Positions 26,381 to 37,425 are shown, counted from the stretch's first letter. The stretch is DNA of 46,829 nucleotides from Paracoccaceae bacterium (GCA_016764785.1 JAESRG010000017.1:1-46829), one strand, 5' to 3'. Numbers and translations are program-made. Notes: generated by a model from the sequence alone, not told the origin.

Positions 26381-29080
26381 CTATTCGAAACTATAAGTAA
26401 ATTCACCGTCTTCAACGCTTACATTCACCGCGTTGACCTCTTTACCCTCCATCATCCGGCGCAAAAATTCGCCCGAGACAGCCGGCAACATGGAATTGGT
26501 CAGAATCGCATCAATCATACGCCCGCCGCTTTCCAGTTCCTGACAACGATCAACAATGGTTTGCACCACCGCATCATCGTAATTGAACGGCACACCGTGG
26601 GTTTCCTGAATGCGTTTCACGATACGGTTCAGTTGCAGCACAGTGATTTTGCCAATCATATCTGGGCTAAGCGGGAAATACGGAATCGTAACGATCCGCC
26701 CCAGCAGCGCCGCCGGGAAAACCTTTAGCAACGGGTCGCGCATGGCTTTGGCAATACCGTCTGGTTCTGGCATCAGGTCAGGATCTGCACACATATCCAT
26801 GATCAGTTCCGACCCAACATTCGAGGTTAGCAAGATTAGCGTGTTTTTGAAATCAATCACGCGGCCTTCGCCGTCTTCCATGACGCCTTTGTCAAACACC
26901 TGAAAGAAAATCTCGTGTACGTCAGGGTGGGCCTTTTCGACCTCGTCCAGCAGCACAACCGAGTACGGTTTACGCCGTACCGCTTCGGTTAACACGCCGC
27001 CTTCGCCATACCCGATATATCCCGGAGGCGCGCCTTTCAGGCTGCTGACTGTGTGCGCTTCTTGATACTCAGACATGTTGATGGTGATGATATTTTGCTC
27101 ACCGCCATACAACGCCTCAGCCAGTGCCAGTGCCGTTTCGGTTTTACCTACTCCGGATGGTCCTGCCAGCATAAATACGCCGATGGGTTTGTTGGGGTTA
27201 TCCAAGCCAGCCCGCGCGGTTTGCACCCGTTTGGCAATCATTTCCATCGCATGATCTTGGCCGATCACCCGTTTGCTTAACTGTTCAGCCAGGTTCAAAA
27301 CCGTCGAAATTTCGTCTTTCATCATTTTGCCAACCGGAATACCGGTCCAGTCGCCAACCACCGAGGCAATCGCCTGTTCGTCCACAATTGGCAAAATCAA
27401 CGCAGATTCGCCTTGCAGCGCCTCAAGTTCAGCCTGTTTACCCTTTAATGTTTCCAGCAGTTCATGACGTTGTTCTTCGGTCAATTCAGCGCCTTTTGGC
27501 GCTTCTTCAGCCTCGTCAGTATCAACTTCGCCCCCCTCGGCACGTAGTTTTGAGCGCAGATCAAGGATTTCATCAACAACCGTTTTTTCGGCTTTCCAAC
27601 GTGCGGTCAGGCCATCGAGTTGCACTTTAGCCTCGGCCATTTCGCCCTCAACCCGAGTGCGGCGTTCAGCACCATCATAACCCGCGGTTTCATCGCGCCC
27701 AATGATACCCAGTTCAGTTTTCAATGCCGCAATCCGACGTTGGCAGTCGTCCACCTCAGCCGGAACAGCGTGTTGGCTAATCGCCACCCGCGCACAGGCG
27801 GTATCAATCAGGCTGACCGATTTATCCGGTAATTGTCGCGCCGGAATGTACCGAGCTGACAGGCGCACCGCCGCCTCGATGCCCTCGTCCAGCACTTGCA
27901 CTTTGTGGTGTTTTTCCAACATGCCGGTAATACCGCGCATCATCAAAATAGCTTTTTTCTCGTCGGGTTCGTCCACCACGATACGTTGAAAACGTCGCGA
28001 CAGGGCTGCGTCTTTCTCAATATATTTCTTATATTCGGCCCAAGTGGTCGCGCCGATTGTACGCAATGTGCCCCGCGCAAGTGCCGGTTTCATCAGGTTA
28101 GCCGCATCACCAGTGCCCGCTGCGCCGCCTGCCCCCACCAAGGTGTGGGTCTCGTCAATAAACAGAATGATCGGCACTTCAGACGATTGAACTTCTTCAA
28201 TCACCTGTTTTAGCCGGTTTTCAAACTCGCCCTTCATTGATGCGCCCGCTTGCAAAAGTCCCATATCCAGCTCAAGCAATTTTGCACCCTGAAGTGCTGG
28301 CGGAACGTCGCCGCGTGCCAGACGCAAGGCGAATCCCTCAACCACGGCGGTTTTACCGACGCCAGCCTCTCCGGTCAGGATCGGGTTATTTTGCCGACGG
28401 CGCATCAGCACGTCAACGATTTGGCGAATTTCATCATCGCGCCCAACGATCGCGTCGATCTCGCCATTGCGGGCCTTTTCGGTCATGTCGGTGCAATAGG
28501 CCTCCAATGCTTCGCCAGCGCCCATTTGGGCCGGGGCCATAGCATCAGATGCTTCGCCCGGAACCGCGCCGCCGCCAACACCGTCTTGCGGGGCAAGCCC
28601 GTCTTCGGGCGAACCACTGCAAATATCATAAAGATCATCGGCCAACTCATCGGCTTTGATCTTGCGGAATTCAGTTGAAATGCCGGTCAAAACATGAACC
28701 AGGCTCTTGGTTTTCACCATGCCCAATATCAGATGTCCGGTACGAATTTGCGGAGACTTGTGCATCAGCGACGCATAAACCCACGCCCGTTCAACGGTGT
28801 CTTCAAGATGCTGCGATAGGTCGGAAATCGAACTTGCGCCGCGTGGCAACGCGTCCAGCGCGTCAGTGAAATCTTTGGCCACCCGCCCCGCGTCCAGATC
28901 AAAATGTTGAATAATACGGTGGAGGTCACTGTCTTGACCCTGCAAAATCTGGTGCAACCAATGCACGATTTCCACATACGGGTTGCCGCGCATTTTGCAA
29001 AAAACGGTGGCCCCTTCGATGCCCTTGTATCCAAGTTTATTGAGCTTGCCAAATAGGGCTACGCGACTGATCTCACTCAT
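26381..29080 (-). CDS. tssH: T6SS ATPase TssH (ClpV)
   Basis: 899 aa; two Walker A motifs [13 protein letters not shown] and [13 protein letters not shown], ClpV-type architecture. Confidence 0.96.
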   Translation of the reverse strand: MSEISRVALFGKLNKLGYKGIEGATVFCKMRGNPYVEIVHWLHQILQGQDSDLHRIIQHFDLDAGRVAKDFTDALDALPRGASSISDLSQHLEDTVERAWVYASLMHKSPQIRTGHLILGMVKTKSLVHVLTGISTEFRKIKADELADDLYDICSGSPEDGLAPQDGVGGGAVPGEASDAMAPAQMGAGEALEAYCTDMTEKARNGEIDAIVGRDDEIRQIVDVLMRRRQNNPILTGEAGVGKTAVVEGFALRLARGDVPPALQGAKLLELDMGLLQAGASMKGEFENRLKQVIEEVQSSEVPIILFIDETHTLVGAGGAAGTGDAANLMKPALARGTLRTIGATTWAEYKKYIEKDAALSRRFQRIVVDEPDEKKAILMMRGITGMLEKHHKVQVLDEGIEAAVRLSARYIPARQLPDKSVSLIDTACARVAISQHAVPAEVDDCQRRIAALKTELGIIGRDETAGYDGAERRTRVEGEMAEAKVQLDGLTARWKAEKTVVDEILDLRSKLRAEGGEVDTDEAEEAPKGAELTEEQRHELLETLKGKQAELEALQGESALILPIVDEQAIASVVGDWTGIPVGKMMKDEISTVLNLAEQLSKRVIGQDHAMEMIAKRVQTARAGLDNPNKPIGVFMLAGPSGVGKTETALALAEALYGGEQNIITINMSEYQEAHTVSSLKGAPPGYIGYGEGGVLTEAVRRKPYSVVLLDEVEKAHPDVHEIFFQVFDKGVMEDGEGRVIDFKNTLILLTSNVGSELIMDMCADPDLMPEPDGIAKAMRDPLLKVFPAALLGRIVTIPYFPLSPDMIGKITVLQLNRIVKRIQETHGVPFNYDDAVVQTIVDRCQELESGGRMIDAILTNSMLPAVSGEFLRRMMEGKEVNAVNVSVEDGEFTYSFE

Positions 29081-29111
29081 CTTTCATTCCTCCAAAAATT
29101 CTTTTTCTTAT

Positions 29112-30137
29112 TCAAACACAAATATGTAGGTCGTCCAAATCTTTTTCTTTTGGCGGCTCGCCCAACCATGTGGTCCACCCAAGTCCTTGAGCCTTTGACA
29201 ATGTGGTTTTTTCCGCTTCTCCGGCTTTCAAGACCAAATTAACGTCCCACATCATCGCGTCACCCATATAGTTCCGCACCAGCGCTTTCAGCCGCTCAAG
29301 GCTTTTGCCCCCCGGCAATAATCGCTTATATTCTTTCAAGCTGACCGGCCCGACCCGAAATGTGAATTTCGCCTGCCGCGTCCAGACTTTGGAGCCGATT
29401 GAGCAAGATCGGCCCAGCATTGCCTTTTTGTTCGGATCGCCCAGCTCCCATGTGTCTTTGGGGTCTAGCTCCAGCCATGTGCCCACAAAACTCTCCAGCG
29501 ATACTTCTGCCCCGAAAAATCCTGAAATCAGCGCCAACAGACCTTCCTCGTTCCGGGTTCCGTGGGCCAACCGCCCCGCATAGCGTAGTTTAGCAAGGTC
29601 AGGCATTTCATCGCGATTCGCCATCGCATCACCGTGCAAACCCGCAAGGGCAGCGACTTTCTGACCAAACAGGTCAACCTCGCCACGTCGATCAAACGAC
29701 GATGTCGGCTCGCCCGAGGCATATGCCCGATACATCAGGCTCAACATCCGGTGATGAAACATGTCAGCAAAGGCCGCATAAGTGCCGTCACGATGCGATT
29801 TCAGCCGATTATAGGCATATTCGGTAATATGCAGCGGTAGCGGACCATTTGGCCCAAACAACCCGAAAAACAGTTGCGAAAATTCGCCGGGCTTTCCGGT
29901 GTTTTCATCAGCCGCGGAAAATTTTGTGACCGTGGAGGTCGCAAAAGCCAAATCAACCTGCTGTTTCAGACGAATTGGGTCTTGGCTGGGACGACGCGAT
30001 TTCCCCAACCGCGGATTATCCGGATACGCGGCTTCGATCAAGCGCAAGGCCTGAAATACATGAAATTTTTCGGGATGGTCTAAAAGCGCATCAAAGCGAC
30101 TTAAATGACCCGCCTTGTTCCGCTTGTTGCTGGCCAC
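29112..30137 (-). CDS. tssG: T6SS baseplate subunit TssG
   Basis: 341 aa; FHVFQALRLIEAAYPDNPRLGKSRRPSQDPIRLKQ, FFGLFGPNGPLPLHITEYAYNR. Confidence 0.95.
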   Translation of the reverse strand: MASNKRNKAGHLSRFDALLDHPEKFHVFQALRLIEAAYPDNPRLGKSRRPSQDPIRLKQQVDLAFATSTVTKFSAADENTGKPGEFSQLFFGLFGPNGPLPLHITEYAYNRLKSHRDGTYAAFADMFHHRMLSLMYRAYASGEPTSSFDRRGEVDLFGQKVAALAGLHGDAMANRDEMPDLAKLRYAGRLAHGTRNEEGLLALISGFFGAEVSLESFVGTWLELDPKDTWELGDPNKKAMLGRSCSIGSKVWTRQAKFTFRVGPVSLKEYKRLLPGGKSLERLKALVRNYMGDAMMWDVNLVLKAGEAEKTTLSKAQGLGWTTWLGEPPKEKDLDDLHICV

Positions 30138-31987
30138 CTTGCAATTTCTCCCCTGTCAGGACTGTGAATAACCGTTTCTGTGAAACTATTTACCGAAACA
30201 TACTTTGCAAAAAATCTTTGTAGCACCGCGCCCAAAACATAAACGCCCGTGCCCTCGTAAAAACTTTCGTCGAACTCGACGTTAACTTCCAGCCCACGCA
30301 CCGCCGTAGATAATATCTCGTCAGCCATGCGCCGCACAATTGGCCTGGTCCAGACCTTGGTGATGCCCTCAAGCTGCTTGGCGAGGGTTTTGTCGCCCAG
30401 CGGGCCGTAAATTCCTAACAGTTCCCGCAACGCCGCCGCCGGTTCGCCGCGGTCCGTGTCAGAAATCGACAGGTAATTCAGGCTAAGATGTGAAATCAAC
30501 CGCCACGCGCTGTCACCCTCAATCGCCAGACTGGCCCGCGGCCGCGTGATCGGCGTGAGCGCATTCACAGATTTAACCGGCCCGCCATCGGGAAGGTCAA
30601 AATCAGTATCACCGGTGCCAATCGGCAGCAACATCGGCAGGTCACGGTTAGTGCAAGTTGCCTGCACTGACAGTTGCTCAACATCGCCGCGATAGGGTGC
30701 TTGCACCTGATCCACCAAGTTTACAAACACATCTGCGCCTAAATAGGACGTCCGCGTGCCTTTGATTCGTTGACGTTCCGAGCGTTGATGCATACGTCGA
30801 CGAAGGGAATAATAGGCCGTGTAGGCCTCTCCGGCGGCAGTGAAATCATTCGATGAATAGAACGCCTCAAAATCCACATCATCTTGACCTTCACCACTGA
30901 TACCGCGCACTTTTTTGATCTCGTAAATCTCATAGTCCAGCGGCGCGGTACGGTCAGGCACGATGTGATAATCAACGTCTCGACCCGAGACATGGACGCG
31001 ATCACAGCGTTTTTCAAACAAGTTGATGGCGGGCGAGGCAAACAATTCAAACGCTTCGGGATTAATCACCGGTTTCAGTTCTGGCACTGATTGCGAGAGC
31101 AGAATAAAGATGTCGACTGTCTTTTCGTCGCCTGCCCGCTGAAAAATGGGCTTCAATCCACCAAGTTTGCTAAAGAAAAATCGATTCGGCAGCGCGTAAT
31201 ATTCCTGCAACAGCCGATACCCGTCAAAGCTTTGACCAGGAAACGGCAACAGCGCTTGTTCAGGGTCATAGCCAACTGCCTCAACCGTGTTATAACGGTT
31301 CTCGTAAACCCATGCGGCCCGTCGGTTGGTCGACTTACCGGCAACCGACATGCTGTCATTTACAATATGTTCGTACAGGCGCCACGGCTCCCAGCCGACG
31401 CCAGTCATATACAGGGTCAGGTCTTCAATGGGCAATTTGCTTAGCGGAACCTCGCCCGTCGCCTTGATCCGCAGCCTTATCGCCGCGCGAACCTTACGGT
31501 TTTCACCAACCCCTGCGGCCACGACCTCGCCGCGTCCATCCAGATATTCAGCCTCGACAATCTCAATCGGCCATAACGTTACATCGTGGGCAGTGCGAAA
31601 TCGGCACGACGTCGTATCCCCGTCCCGAAGCGGGCTGCGCAACGGTGTGCCGCGTTTTAACAAAAATCCTTCATCCATACCGCCCTGCGCCGCATCAGGC
31701 ATAAATTGCGCGATAAACATGCTGGGGGTCGGGGCCAAATAGTGCGGATAGATAATTTCCAGCAAATGCTGGGTCAACACCGGATATTGCAGGTCCAGTT
31801 CCAACTGCACCCGCGCCGCCATAAAGGCAAAGCCTTCCATCATCCGTTCAACATATGGGTCTTTGATTTCCACCCCGTCCATGCCGAGCCGAGAGGCAAT
31901 CTTAGGATAGGCTTCTGCAAATTCCTCGCCCATCTCGCGCATAAACGCCAGTTCTTCTTCGTATTTCTTGAGTATGCGCGTGTCCAT
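30101..31987 (-). CDS. tssF: T6SS baseplate subunit TssF
   Basis: 628 aa; YEEELAFMREMGEEFAEAYPKIASRLGMDGVEIKDPYVERMMEGFAFMAARVQLELD. Confidence 0.96.
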   Translation of the reverse strand: MDTRILKKYEEELAFMREMGEEFAEAYPKIASRLGMDGVEIKDPYVERMMEGFAFMAARVQLELDLQYPVLTQHLLEIIYPHYLAPTPSMFIAQFMPDAAQGGMDEGFLLKRGTPLRSPLRDGDTTSCRFRTAHDVTLWPIEIVEAEYLDGRGEVVAAGVGENRKVRAAIRLRIKATGEVPLSKLPIEDLTLYMTGVGWEPWRLYEHIVNDSMSVAGKSTNRRAAWVYENRYNTVEAVGYDPEQALLPFPGQSFDGYRLLQEYYALPNRFFFSKLGGLKPIFQRAGDEKTVDIFILLSQSVPELKPVINPEAFELFASPAINLFEKRCDRVHVSGRDVDYHIVPDRTAPLDYEIYEIKKVRGISGEGQDDVDFEAFYSSNDFTAAGEAYTAYYSLRRRMHQRSERQRIKGTRTSYLGADVFVNLVDQVQAPYRGDVEQLSVQATCTNRDLPMLLPIGTGDTDFDLPDGGPVKSVNALTPITRPRASLAIEGDSAWRLISHLSLNYLSISDTDRGEPAAALRELLGIYGPLGDKTLAKQLEGITKVWTRPIVRRMADEILSTAVRGLEVNVEFDESFYEGTGVYVLGAVLQRFFAKYVSVNSFTETVIHSPDRGEIARWPATSGTRRVI

Positions 31988-31997
31988 TCAGCCGCCC

Positions 31998-32492
31998 CTA
32001 TGCTTTCACGACGGTCATTTCGCCCGATGCTACGCTTAGCTCCGACCGCATGTATATTTCCATAGGCACAGGTTGCGCCCACAGGTCCGCCTGAATATTA
32101 AACACAATTTTTGATCGAGACGTGCCTTCAAGATTGGTCAACTTTACTGACAGGCTACCTGCAACAATTCGGGGTTCAAACGCCGTTATCGCTTTTTCCA
32201 AAAGCCGCTCTAGTTCGTGCGGGCGAGCCTCAGTTGATCGTTTTCCTGAAATATCAACGATTCCGAAATTAATTGTTGATTCCGAGGCATACGGAAATTC
32301 TTCGGGGTCCATGTCAACCGACTGATTGACGGTGTTCAACAGCCAGCCAAGATCACGCAACACAATCTCGCGCAACCGACGCATGTCGATCACCTTTTCA
32401 CGGGCGGTTTCTTTCAATTCAGTTGGTTTATCATCGGTTAACCGATCCAACAGCGATGGTTGCAATCGCTCGGTTATTCCTGGATCAGCCAT
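31998..32492 (-). CDS. tssE: T6SS baseplate subunit TssE (gp25-like)
   Basis: LQPSLLDRLTDD...LREIVLRDLGWLLNT...YASESTINFGIVDISG; internal ATG at 32492 (MADPGITERL) preferred over 32528. Confidence 0.93.
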   Translation of the reverse strand: MADPGITERLQPSLLDRLTDDKPTELKETAREKVIDMRRLREIVLRDLGWLLNTVNQSVDMDPEEFPYASESTINFGIVDISGKRSTEARPHELERLLEKAITAFEPRIVAGSLSVKLTNLEGTSRSKIVFNIQADLWAQPVPMEIYMRSELSVASGEMTVVKA

Positions 32493-33342
32493 TGGTGCTT
32501 TCTGCACTATCTTCATCTTCGTCAACAATAGGGTCGTCGATTTGCATTTCAGTGTCGAAAATAATCTCGCGAATATCCATCAATGGCAAATCGCCCGCAT
32601 CAGTTGCAAATAGCCGCTGCCCGCTGCCAATGAATGTCTCGTCGCCCAGATCATTCCATTCGGTGATTTTTGCCAGCTTGACCTGATCGTTATCCGATGC
32701 CGGTGCGCCGGGATAGCGGGTCGGAATAAACCCGACAACCTCACCACCATTTATCCAAGTGATCTGCACTGGTGTCCACACGTTGTCACGCAGATCCACT
32801 GGTTCTTCCATTTTCAGTTTCTTAATGCTGGAAAACGGTACCCAGTAATAATTACCGTTCACAACCACTTCAAGGATCGGCCCAAGGCGCATGTCCGCGT
32901 CGGCGATCCACTCAAATTTTTCACCATCCGCCGTGCCCGAGGATGTTGGTGCTTTGTCAAAAGCCGCTTCCCGCAACTTGGCGGCGGTGGCGGTATCGCC
33001 ACGGCTCAAGGGCTCCAACGCCTGAATAAGTCCGGCGACCCATGCTTCGGGTTCGCCAAAAATCATTGGGGTTTTTTCGGCAATAAATACTTTTTCCCGT
33101 ACCAACTCACAAATAATCGCCTCACGATAACTTTGCACCATTGGTAGGGTGATCGGGTCCATTTCCCCGATAACTTTCAACTGGGTCACTGCACGCTTCC
33201 ATTCGCCAAGCACACAAAACAATTGAAAGAGGAAAATGCGGTGTTTCGTATTGGACGGGTCTTTGCGCACATTGGCCGTCAACGCGTCCAGCGTTTCTGC
33301 CAAATTGCCTGTTTTAATAATTTCTTCAGCAGACATGCTCAC
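32485..33342 (-). CDS. tagJ: T6SS accessory protein TagJ (ImpE/SciE family)
   Basis: 285 aa; VRKDPSNTKHRIFLFQLFCVLGEWKRAVTQLKVIGEMDP...FEWIADADMRLGPILEVVVNGNYYWVPF. Confidence 0.93.
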   Translation of the reverse strand: MSMSAEEIIKTGNLAETLDALTANVRKDPSNTKHRIFLFQLFCVLGEWKRAVTQLKVIGEMDPITLPMVQSYREAIICELVREKVFIAEKTPMIFGEPEAWVAGLIQALEPLSRGDTATAAKLREAAFDKAPTSSGTADGEKFEWIADADMRLGPILEVVVNGNYYWVPFSSIKKLKMEEPVDLRDNVWTPVQITWINGGEVVGFIPTRYPGAPASDNDQVKLAKITEWNDLGDETFIGSGQRLFATDAGDLPLMDIREIIFDTEMQIDDPIVDEDEDSAESTNG

Positions 33343-33446
33343 CCTTCCCGATTACAAAGAACACGCCCGATACAACGCACCGGGCGGGTTCAATTCTGGA
33401 TCGCGATGCGGCAGGCCAAACGACCAGCCACATCTTAAAAGTCGGA

Positions 33447-33986
33447 TCAAGTAACGGCGTATTGTGCCGTATTTTTGATGCGGCTCCATTCGGCGCTTTT
33501 CTTGTTGGCGCTGTCCATGGACCCGTCTGCTTTTTGTGGAATATATTCGATTTTGGTCGCACCGTACTGGAAGGTAACGCTTTCTTCGCAGATATCGTCA
33601 CCGTCAGAACCGCTCCATTCGATGTCTTGAACCATCAAATGCTTGAAGTAGAACTTCATGAACGTAGAGCCCGACGATTCTGTCGACCCGCCAGAACGGC
33701 GAAGCTCAACGATTGCTTCCTCAAAGTGGCGGCCAACAGTCAGCATCTGAAACAGACCAGGCGAGCCCGCGTCGGTTTTCTTGGTAATGCTGAATTCCTT
33801 GAAGGTCGCTTTACCGGCGCCACCGCCACCGCTTGAAGACCCGATGTTGATGTTGTTTTCTGCGCCAATGGTGAAACTAATCAGTTCAAAGGCTTTTTTG
33901 TCCTTGAATACCTGATCCTGAGTTTCGCCAGGAACTTTTGATTGGTCAGCTGCAGCTGTAAAATAGAAAAATGCATCAAATGCCAT
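33447..33986 (-). CDS. hcp: T6SS tube protein Hcp (TssD)
   Basis: 179 aa; FELISFTIGAENNI...KATFKEFSITKKTDAGSPGLFQMLTVGRHFEEAIVELRR...VTFQYGATKIEY. Confidence 0.95.
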   Translation of the reverse strand: MAFDAFFYFTAAADQSKVPGETQDQVFKDKKAFELISFTIGAENNINIGSSSGGGGAGKATFKEFSITKKTDAGSPGLFQMLTVGRHFEEAIVELRRSGGSTESSGSTFMKFYFKHLMVQDIEWSGSDGDDICEESVTFQYGATKIEYIPQKADGSMDSANKKSAEWSRIKNTAQYAVT

Positions 33987-34070
33987 TATTTCATCTCCTA
34001 ATGATGTTTATGTTGTGGCTCGTATCTGAGTCGTGCCCCGGGGGGTGACCCCCGTTGCGTTATTATACTA

Positions 34071-35564
34071 TCATTTCTTCTCAGAAGGCAGTTTTGATAC
34101 TAATCGTAACGAAACAGATAGCCCTTCAAGCTGATAGTGCGGGCGAAGGAAAAACTTCGAAGAGTAATAACCGGGGTTACCCTCGACCTCTTCGACGACC
34201 ACCTCAGCGGCAGCCAGCGGTTTTTGAGCCTTTACCTCTTCCGACGAAATGTCGGCGTTAAAGTCTACATAGTTGTTTATCCACTCCTGTAGCCAGTTCT
34301 GCATATCGTCACGTTCTTTGAAAGAACCGAGTTTATCTCTAACGATACACTTCAGATAGTGAGCGAAGCGGCAAGTTGCAAATAAATAAGGTAACCTTGC
34401 GCCAAGATTCGCGTTTGCGGTAGCGTCAGGGTCGTCATATTCAGCCGGTTTATGCAGCGACTGGGCGCCAATAAATGCAGCTAAATCAGAGTTTTTACGG
34501 TGTACAAGCGGCATCAGGCCGTTATTTGCAAGCTCTGATTCACGCCGGTCAGAAATCGCGATTTCTGTTGGGCATTTCATGTCCACACCACCGTCATCGG
34601 ACGGGAATGTGTGGGTTGGAAGCCCCTCAACGGCACCGCCGGACTCAACGCCGCGGATACGGGTACACCAGCCATATTGCTTAAATGACTTGGTGATATT
34701 CACCGCCATACCATAGGAAGCATTCACCCACGAATAGTGACCGCTATCTGCACCTTCGGTATCCTCCTCAAACGCGAATTCCTCTACAGGGTCGGTTTTT
34801 GCGCCATATGGATGACGCCCAAGGAAGCGCGGCATAGCCAACGCCAGATACTGACTGTCAGCGCTTTCACGCAGCGACCGCCAAGCAGCATATTCCGGGG
34901 TTGAGAAGATTTTGGTCAAATCCCGCGGATTGGCCAATTCGCTCCAGCTATCCATCTGCATCAGCGATGGCTCAGCGCCCGTCAGGAACGGCGCGTGGGC
35001 TGCTGCCGCAACCTTGGACATCTCACCCAGCAATTCCACGTCAGGCGGCGAGTGATCAAAGTGATAGTCACCCATGATGCAGCCAAACGGTTCACCACCG
35101 AACTGCCCATATTCTTCTTCATACAGTTTTTTGAAGATCGGCGACTGATCCCAAGCCGTACCCTTGAATTTCCGCAAAGTTTTCCCGAGGTCTTTTTTCG
35201 AGATATTCATCACCCGAATCTTCAGCTGCTCATCGGTTTCGGTGTTGTTCACCAGATAAGACAAGCCACGCCAAGCGCTTTCCAGCTTTTGGTATTCATC
35301 GTTGTGAATGATCAGGTTCACTTGCTCGGTCAGGGTCTTGTCGATCTCGGCAATGATGCCTTCGATGGTTTTCAACGCATCGTCAGATACCAGACTGGTA
35401 TTGGCAAGCGCCTGCTGGGCCAGCGTTTTTACCGCTTCTTCAACGGCAGTTTTTGCCGCATCCGACTTGGGCTTGAATTCTTTTTGCAACAGGTTTGCAA
35501 AATCATCATTTGCAAAAATAGATTCGGTGGCGCCAGCTTGGGCTTCGGTTTCTGCTTCAGCCAT
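34071..35564 (-). CDS. tssC: T6SS contractile sheath large subunit TssC (VipB)
   Basis: 497 aa; EYQKLESAWRGLSYLVNNTE...QYLALAMPRFLGRHPYGAKTDPVEEFAFEE...KFFLRPHYQLEGLSVSLRLVSKLP; TAATG overlap with tssB. Confidence 0.97.
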   Translation of the reverse strand: MAEAETEAQAGATESIFANDDFANLLQKEFKPKSDAAKTAVEEAVKTLAQQALANTSLVSDDALKTIEGIIAEIDKTLTEQVNLIIHNDEYQKLESAWRGLSYLVNNTETDEQLKIRVMNISKKDLGKTLRKFKGTAWDQSPIFKKLYEEEYGQFGGEPFGCIMGDYHFDHSPPDVELLGEMSKVAAAAHAPFLTGAEPSLMQMDSWSELANPRDLTKIFSTPEYAAWRSLRESADSQYLALAMPRFLGRHPYGAKTDPVEEFAFEEDTEGADSGHYSWVNASYGMAVNITKSFKQYGWCTRIRGVESGGAVEGLPTHTFPSDDGGVDMKCPTEIAISDRRESELANNGLMPLVHRKNSDLAAFIGAQSLHKPAEYDDPDATANANLGARLPYLFATCRFAHYLKCIVRDKLGSFKERDDMQNWLQEWINNYVDFNADISSEEVKAQKPLAAAEVVVEEVEGNPGYYSSKFFLRPHYQLEGLSVSLRLVSKLPSEKK

Positions 35565-36076
35565 TATTCAGCCTCCCCGTCATTGCTTTTCGGCTTAGGG
35601 GTAGACCCCAGCGCTTTCATCAATGTCGGATCCTGAGTAATTTTTGCCATCAGATCTTCGGCGCCAGTTTTACCGTCCATATAGGTCAGCAAGTTCGACA
35701 GCTGGGTGCGGGCCTCAAGCAGTTTACGCAGCGGTTCGACCTTGCGGGCAATGGCAGCAGGACTGAAATCGTCCATGCTTTCAAAGGTAATATCCACCGC
35801 CATGTTGCCCTCGCCGGTCATGGTGTTAGGCACCGAGAACGCCGCCCGGGGCTTCATGGATTTCATCCGGCTATCAAAGTTATCAATATCAATCTCAAGG
35901 AATTTACGATCAGCAACCGCCGGCAGCGGCTCTTCCGATTTACCCGAAAGGTCAGACATAACGCCCATCACAAACGGTAGTTGAATTTTTTTCTCGGCTC
36001 CGTACAGCTCCACATCATATTCGATCTGAACACGCGGTGCGCGGTTCCGCGCGATGAATTTTTGACTACTAGACAT
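35564..36076 (-). CDS. tssB: T6SS contractile sheath small subunit TssB (VipA)
   Basis: 170 aa; QKFIARNRAPRVQIEYDVELYGAEKKIQLPFVMGVMSDLSG. Confidence 0.97.
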   Translation of the reverse strand: MSSSQKFIARNRAPRVQIEYDVELYGAEKKIQLPFVMGVMSDLSGKSEEPLPAVADRKFLEIDIDNFDSRMKSMKPRAAFSVPNTMTGEGNMAVDITFESMDDFSPAAIARKVEPLRKLLEARTQLSNLLTYMDGKTGAEDLMAKITQDPTLMKALGSTPKPKSNDGEAE

Positions 36077-36133
36077 TATTGTCGATTCCTTCCTTAAAAT
36101 CCCTAAACTTCATTACTTTTGCATAAAACGAGG

Positions 36134-37174
36134 CTAATATTCGTCGTTGCGAACCCCACTCAGCGTTCTAACCTGATCCATCCCGCTAGACGCGATGTCT
36201 TCCATAATGGTCATAAAATCTGCCGAAACAAGCTTTCGCGCCCGTTTGAGCAACATTGGAACAGGGCTTGATGGCTCCGAGCGCGCGTAATATTCGCAAA
36301 TCTTGTCGATCATCATCGTCACGTCCGCGGTCGAATTAATCGCCCCGCTAATTGAACCACCTGATGGCTGCATTACCGGCTGAGCACCCCCTGCAGAAGC
36401 CTCATTCTTGTCACTCGGGGCGTCATCAACAACGCCACCCACCGCATTTGCGATTGCCGTCTGCGCCTTGAACAACGCTTTATCCAGCTCTCCTAAATCG
36501 GGACTGTCCATGCCGACTTTTTCGTCCAGCAGAGCAATAATTTTTTTCAAATGGTCACGCGAATTTGACACTGCGCCTCGAATTGCGGCCATTGTTTCTT
36601 TGTCAGTATCCTGAAACGCCGCCGAAATCGTCGCTGTATCCGGCATGGTCTCCATATCCGACGGCATCGGGCTTTCCCCGCCAGCCACCGCCATATCCCG
36701 CAATGTCCAGCGCCCCATCGCGCGACTATCGGTCAATGGCGCACGCCGCACTGCTTTCAACACGGCCGCTGAGTCAGACAGGCCGCGCAACGCATTCATC
36801 CGCATCGTCGGGTCGTCGTCATCCTCGTCGTCCAGTTGAGGGTAAACGCCCACCCAATACTGATCGAGCACACCATGAATATATGCCAGCACGCGCTCAA
36901 ACGGAACAAAGCCCTCGGTGTGCAACACGCTTTCAGCCAGATATACAGCGGCACGCAGGTCTTTGGAACGCTCCAGAACCCCCAGCGCCATCGCGGCAAC
37001 CTTGTTGAAATCCACGCCTTCGGCAGCGATTACCGAATCACCAACCTGCTGCTCCTCTTTGGCGACAGCGACTGTTTCCAGTTCAATAAAATCGGGGTCA
37101 TATTCCAAGTCTTCCCCACACGGAGAATCGCCTTCAAACGCGGCCAGCAAGACATCGATGTCTATTTCCATCAT
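36134..37174 (-). CDS. tssA: T6SS protein TssA (ImpA N-terminal domain)
   Basis: MEIDIDVLLAAFEGDSPCGEDLEYDPDFIELE...RSKDLRAAVYLAESVLHTEGF; start likely 37171/37174 rather than 37207. Confidence 0.92.
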   Translation of the reverse strand: MMEIDIDVLLAAFEGDSPCGEDLEYDPDFIELETVAVAKEEQQVGDSVIAAEGVDFNKVAAMALGVLERSKDLRAAVYLAESVLHTEGFVPFERVLAYIHGVLDQYWVGVYPQLDDEDDDDPTMRMNALRGLSDSAAVLKAVRRAPLTDSRAMGRWTLRDMAVAGGESPMPSDMETMPDTATISAAFQDTDKETMAAIRGAVSNSRDHLKKIIALLDEKVGMDSPDLGELDKALFKAQTAIANAVGGVVDDAPSDKNEASAGGAQPVMQPSGGSISGAINSTADVTMMIDKICEYYARSEPSSPVPMLLKRARKLVSADFMTIMEDIASSGMDQVRTLSGVRNDEY

Positions 37175-37207
37175 TCCCCCGAAGATATGGCTTATAAAAA
37201 AAGCCAC

Positions 37208-37425
37208 GCATATTTATTAGGTATTTCTGACCAGTCTAGGACTTAAAATCTGTTTCGGCAATATTTTTAATTGAATAATTGTCATTGTTTCTGGCACATT
37301 AACCTTCGTATGGCAAATATTTTTAATCCGGTATCGGACCATTATTTTGTCACGATCCAGTGTTACACATCGACACTTACGGCTTAACTGCCTAACCTGC
37401 CCAGAAATAGCGAACGAGGACTTCC
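37208..37425. promoter_or_regulatory. Divergent intergenic region, probable bidirectional promoter for the T6SS operon and the M15 peptidase gene
   Basis: AT-rich ~220 bp gap between divergent starts; direct repeat GGCAA(A)TATTTTTAAT at 37257 and 37312. Confidence 0.5.

Noticed and set aside
34071-36076. Two complete independent T6SSs in the window
   Set aside because: Only sheath-type sequences (TssB/TssC) are duplicated; all other core genes are single copy.
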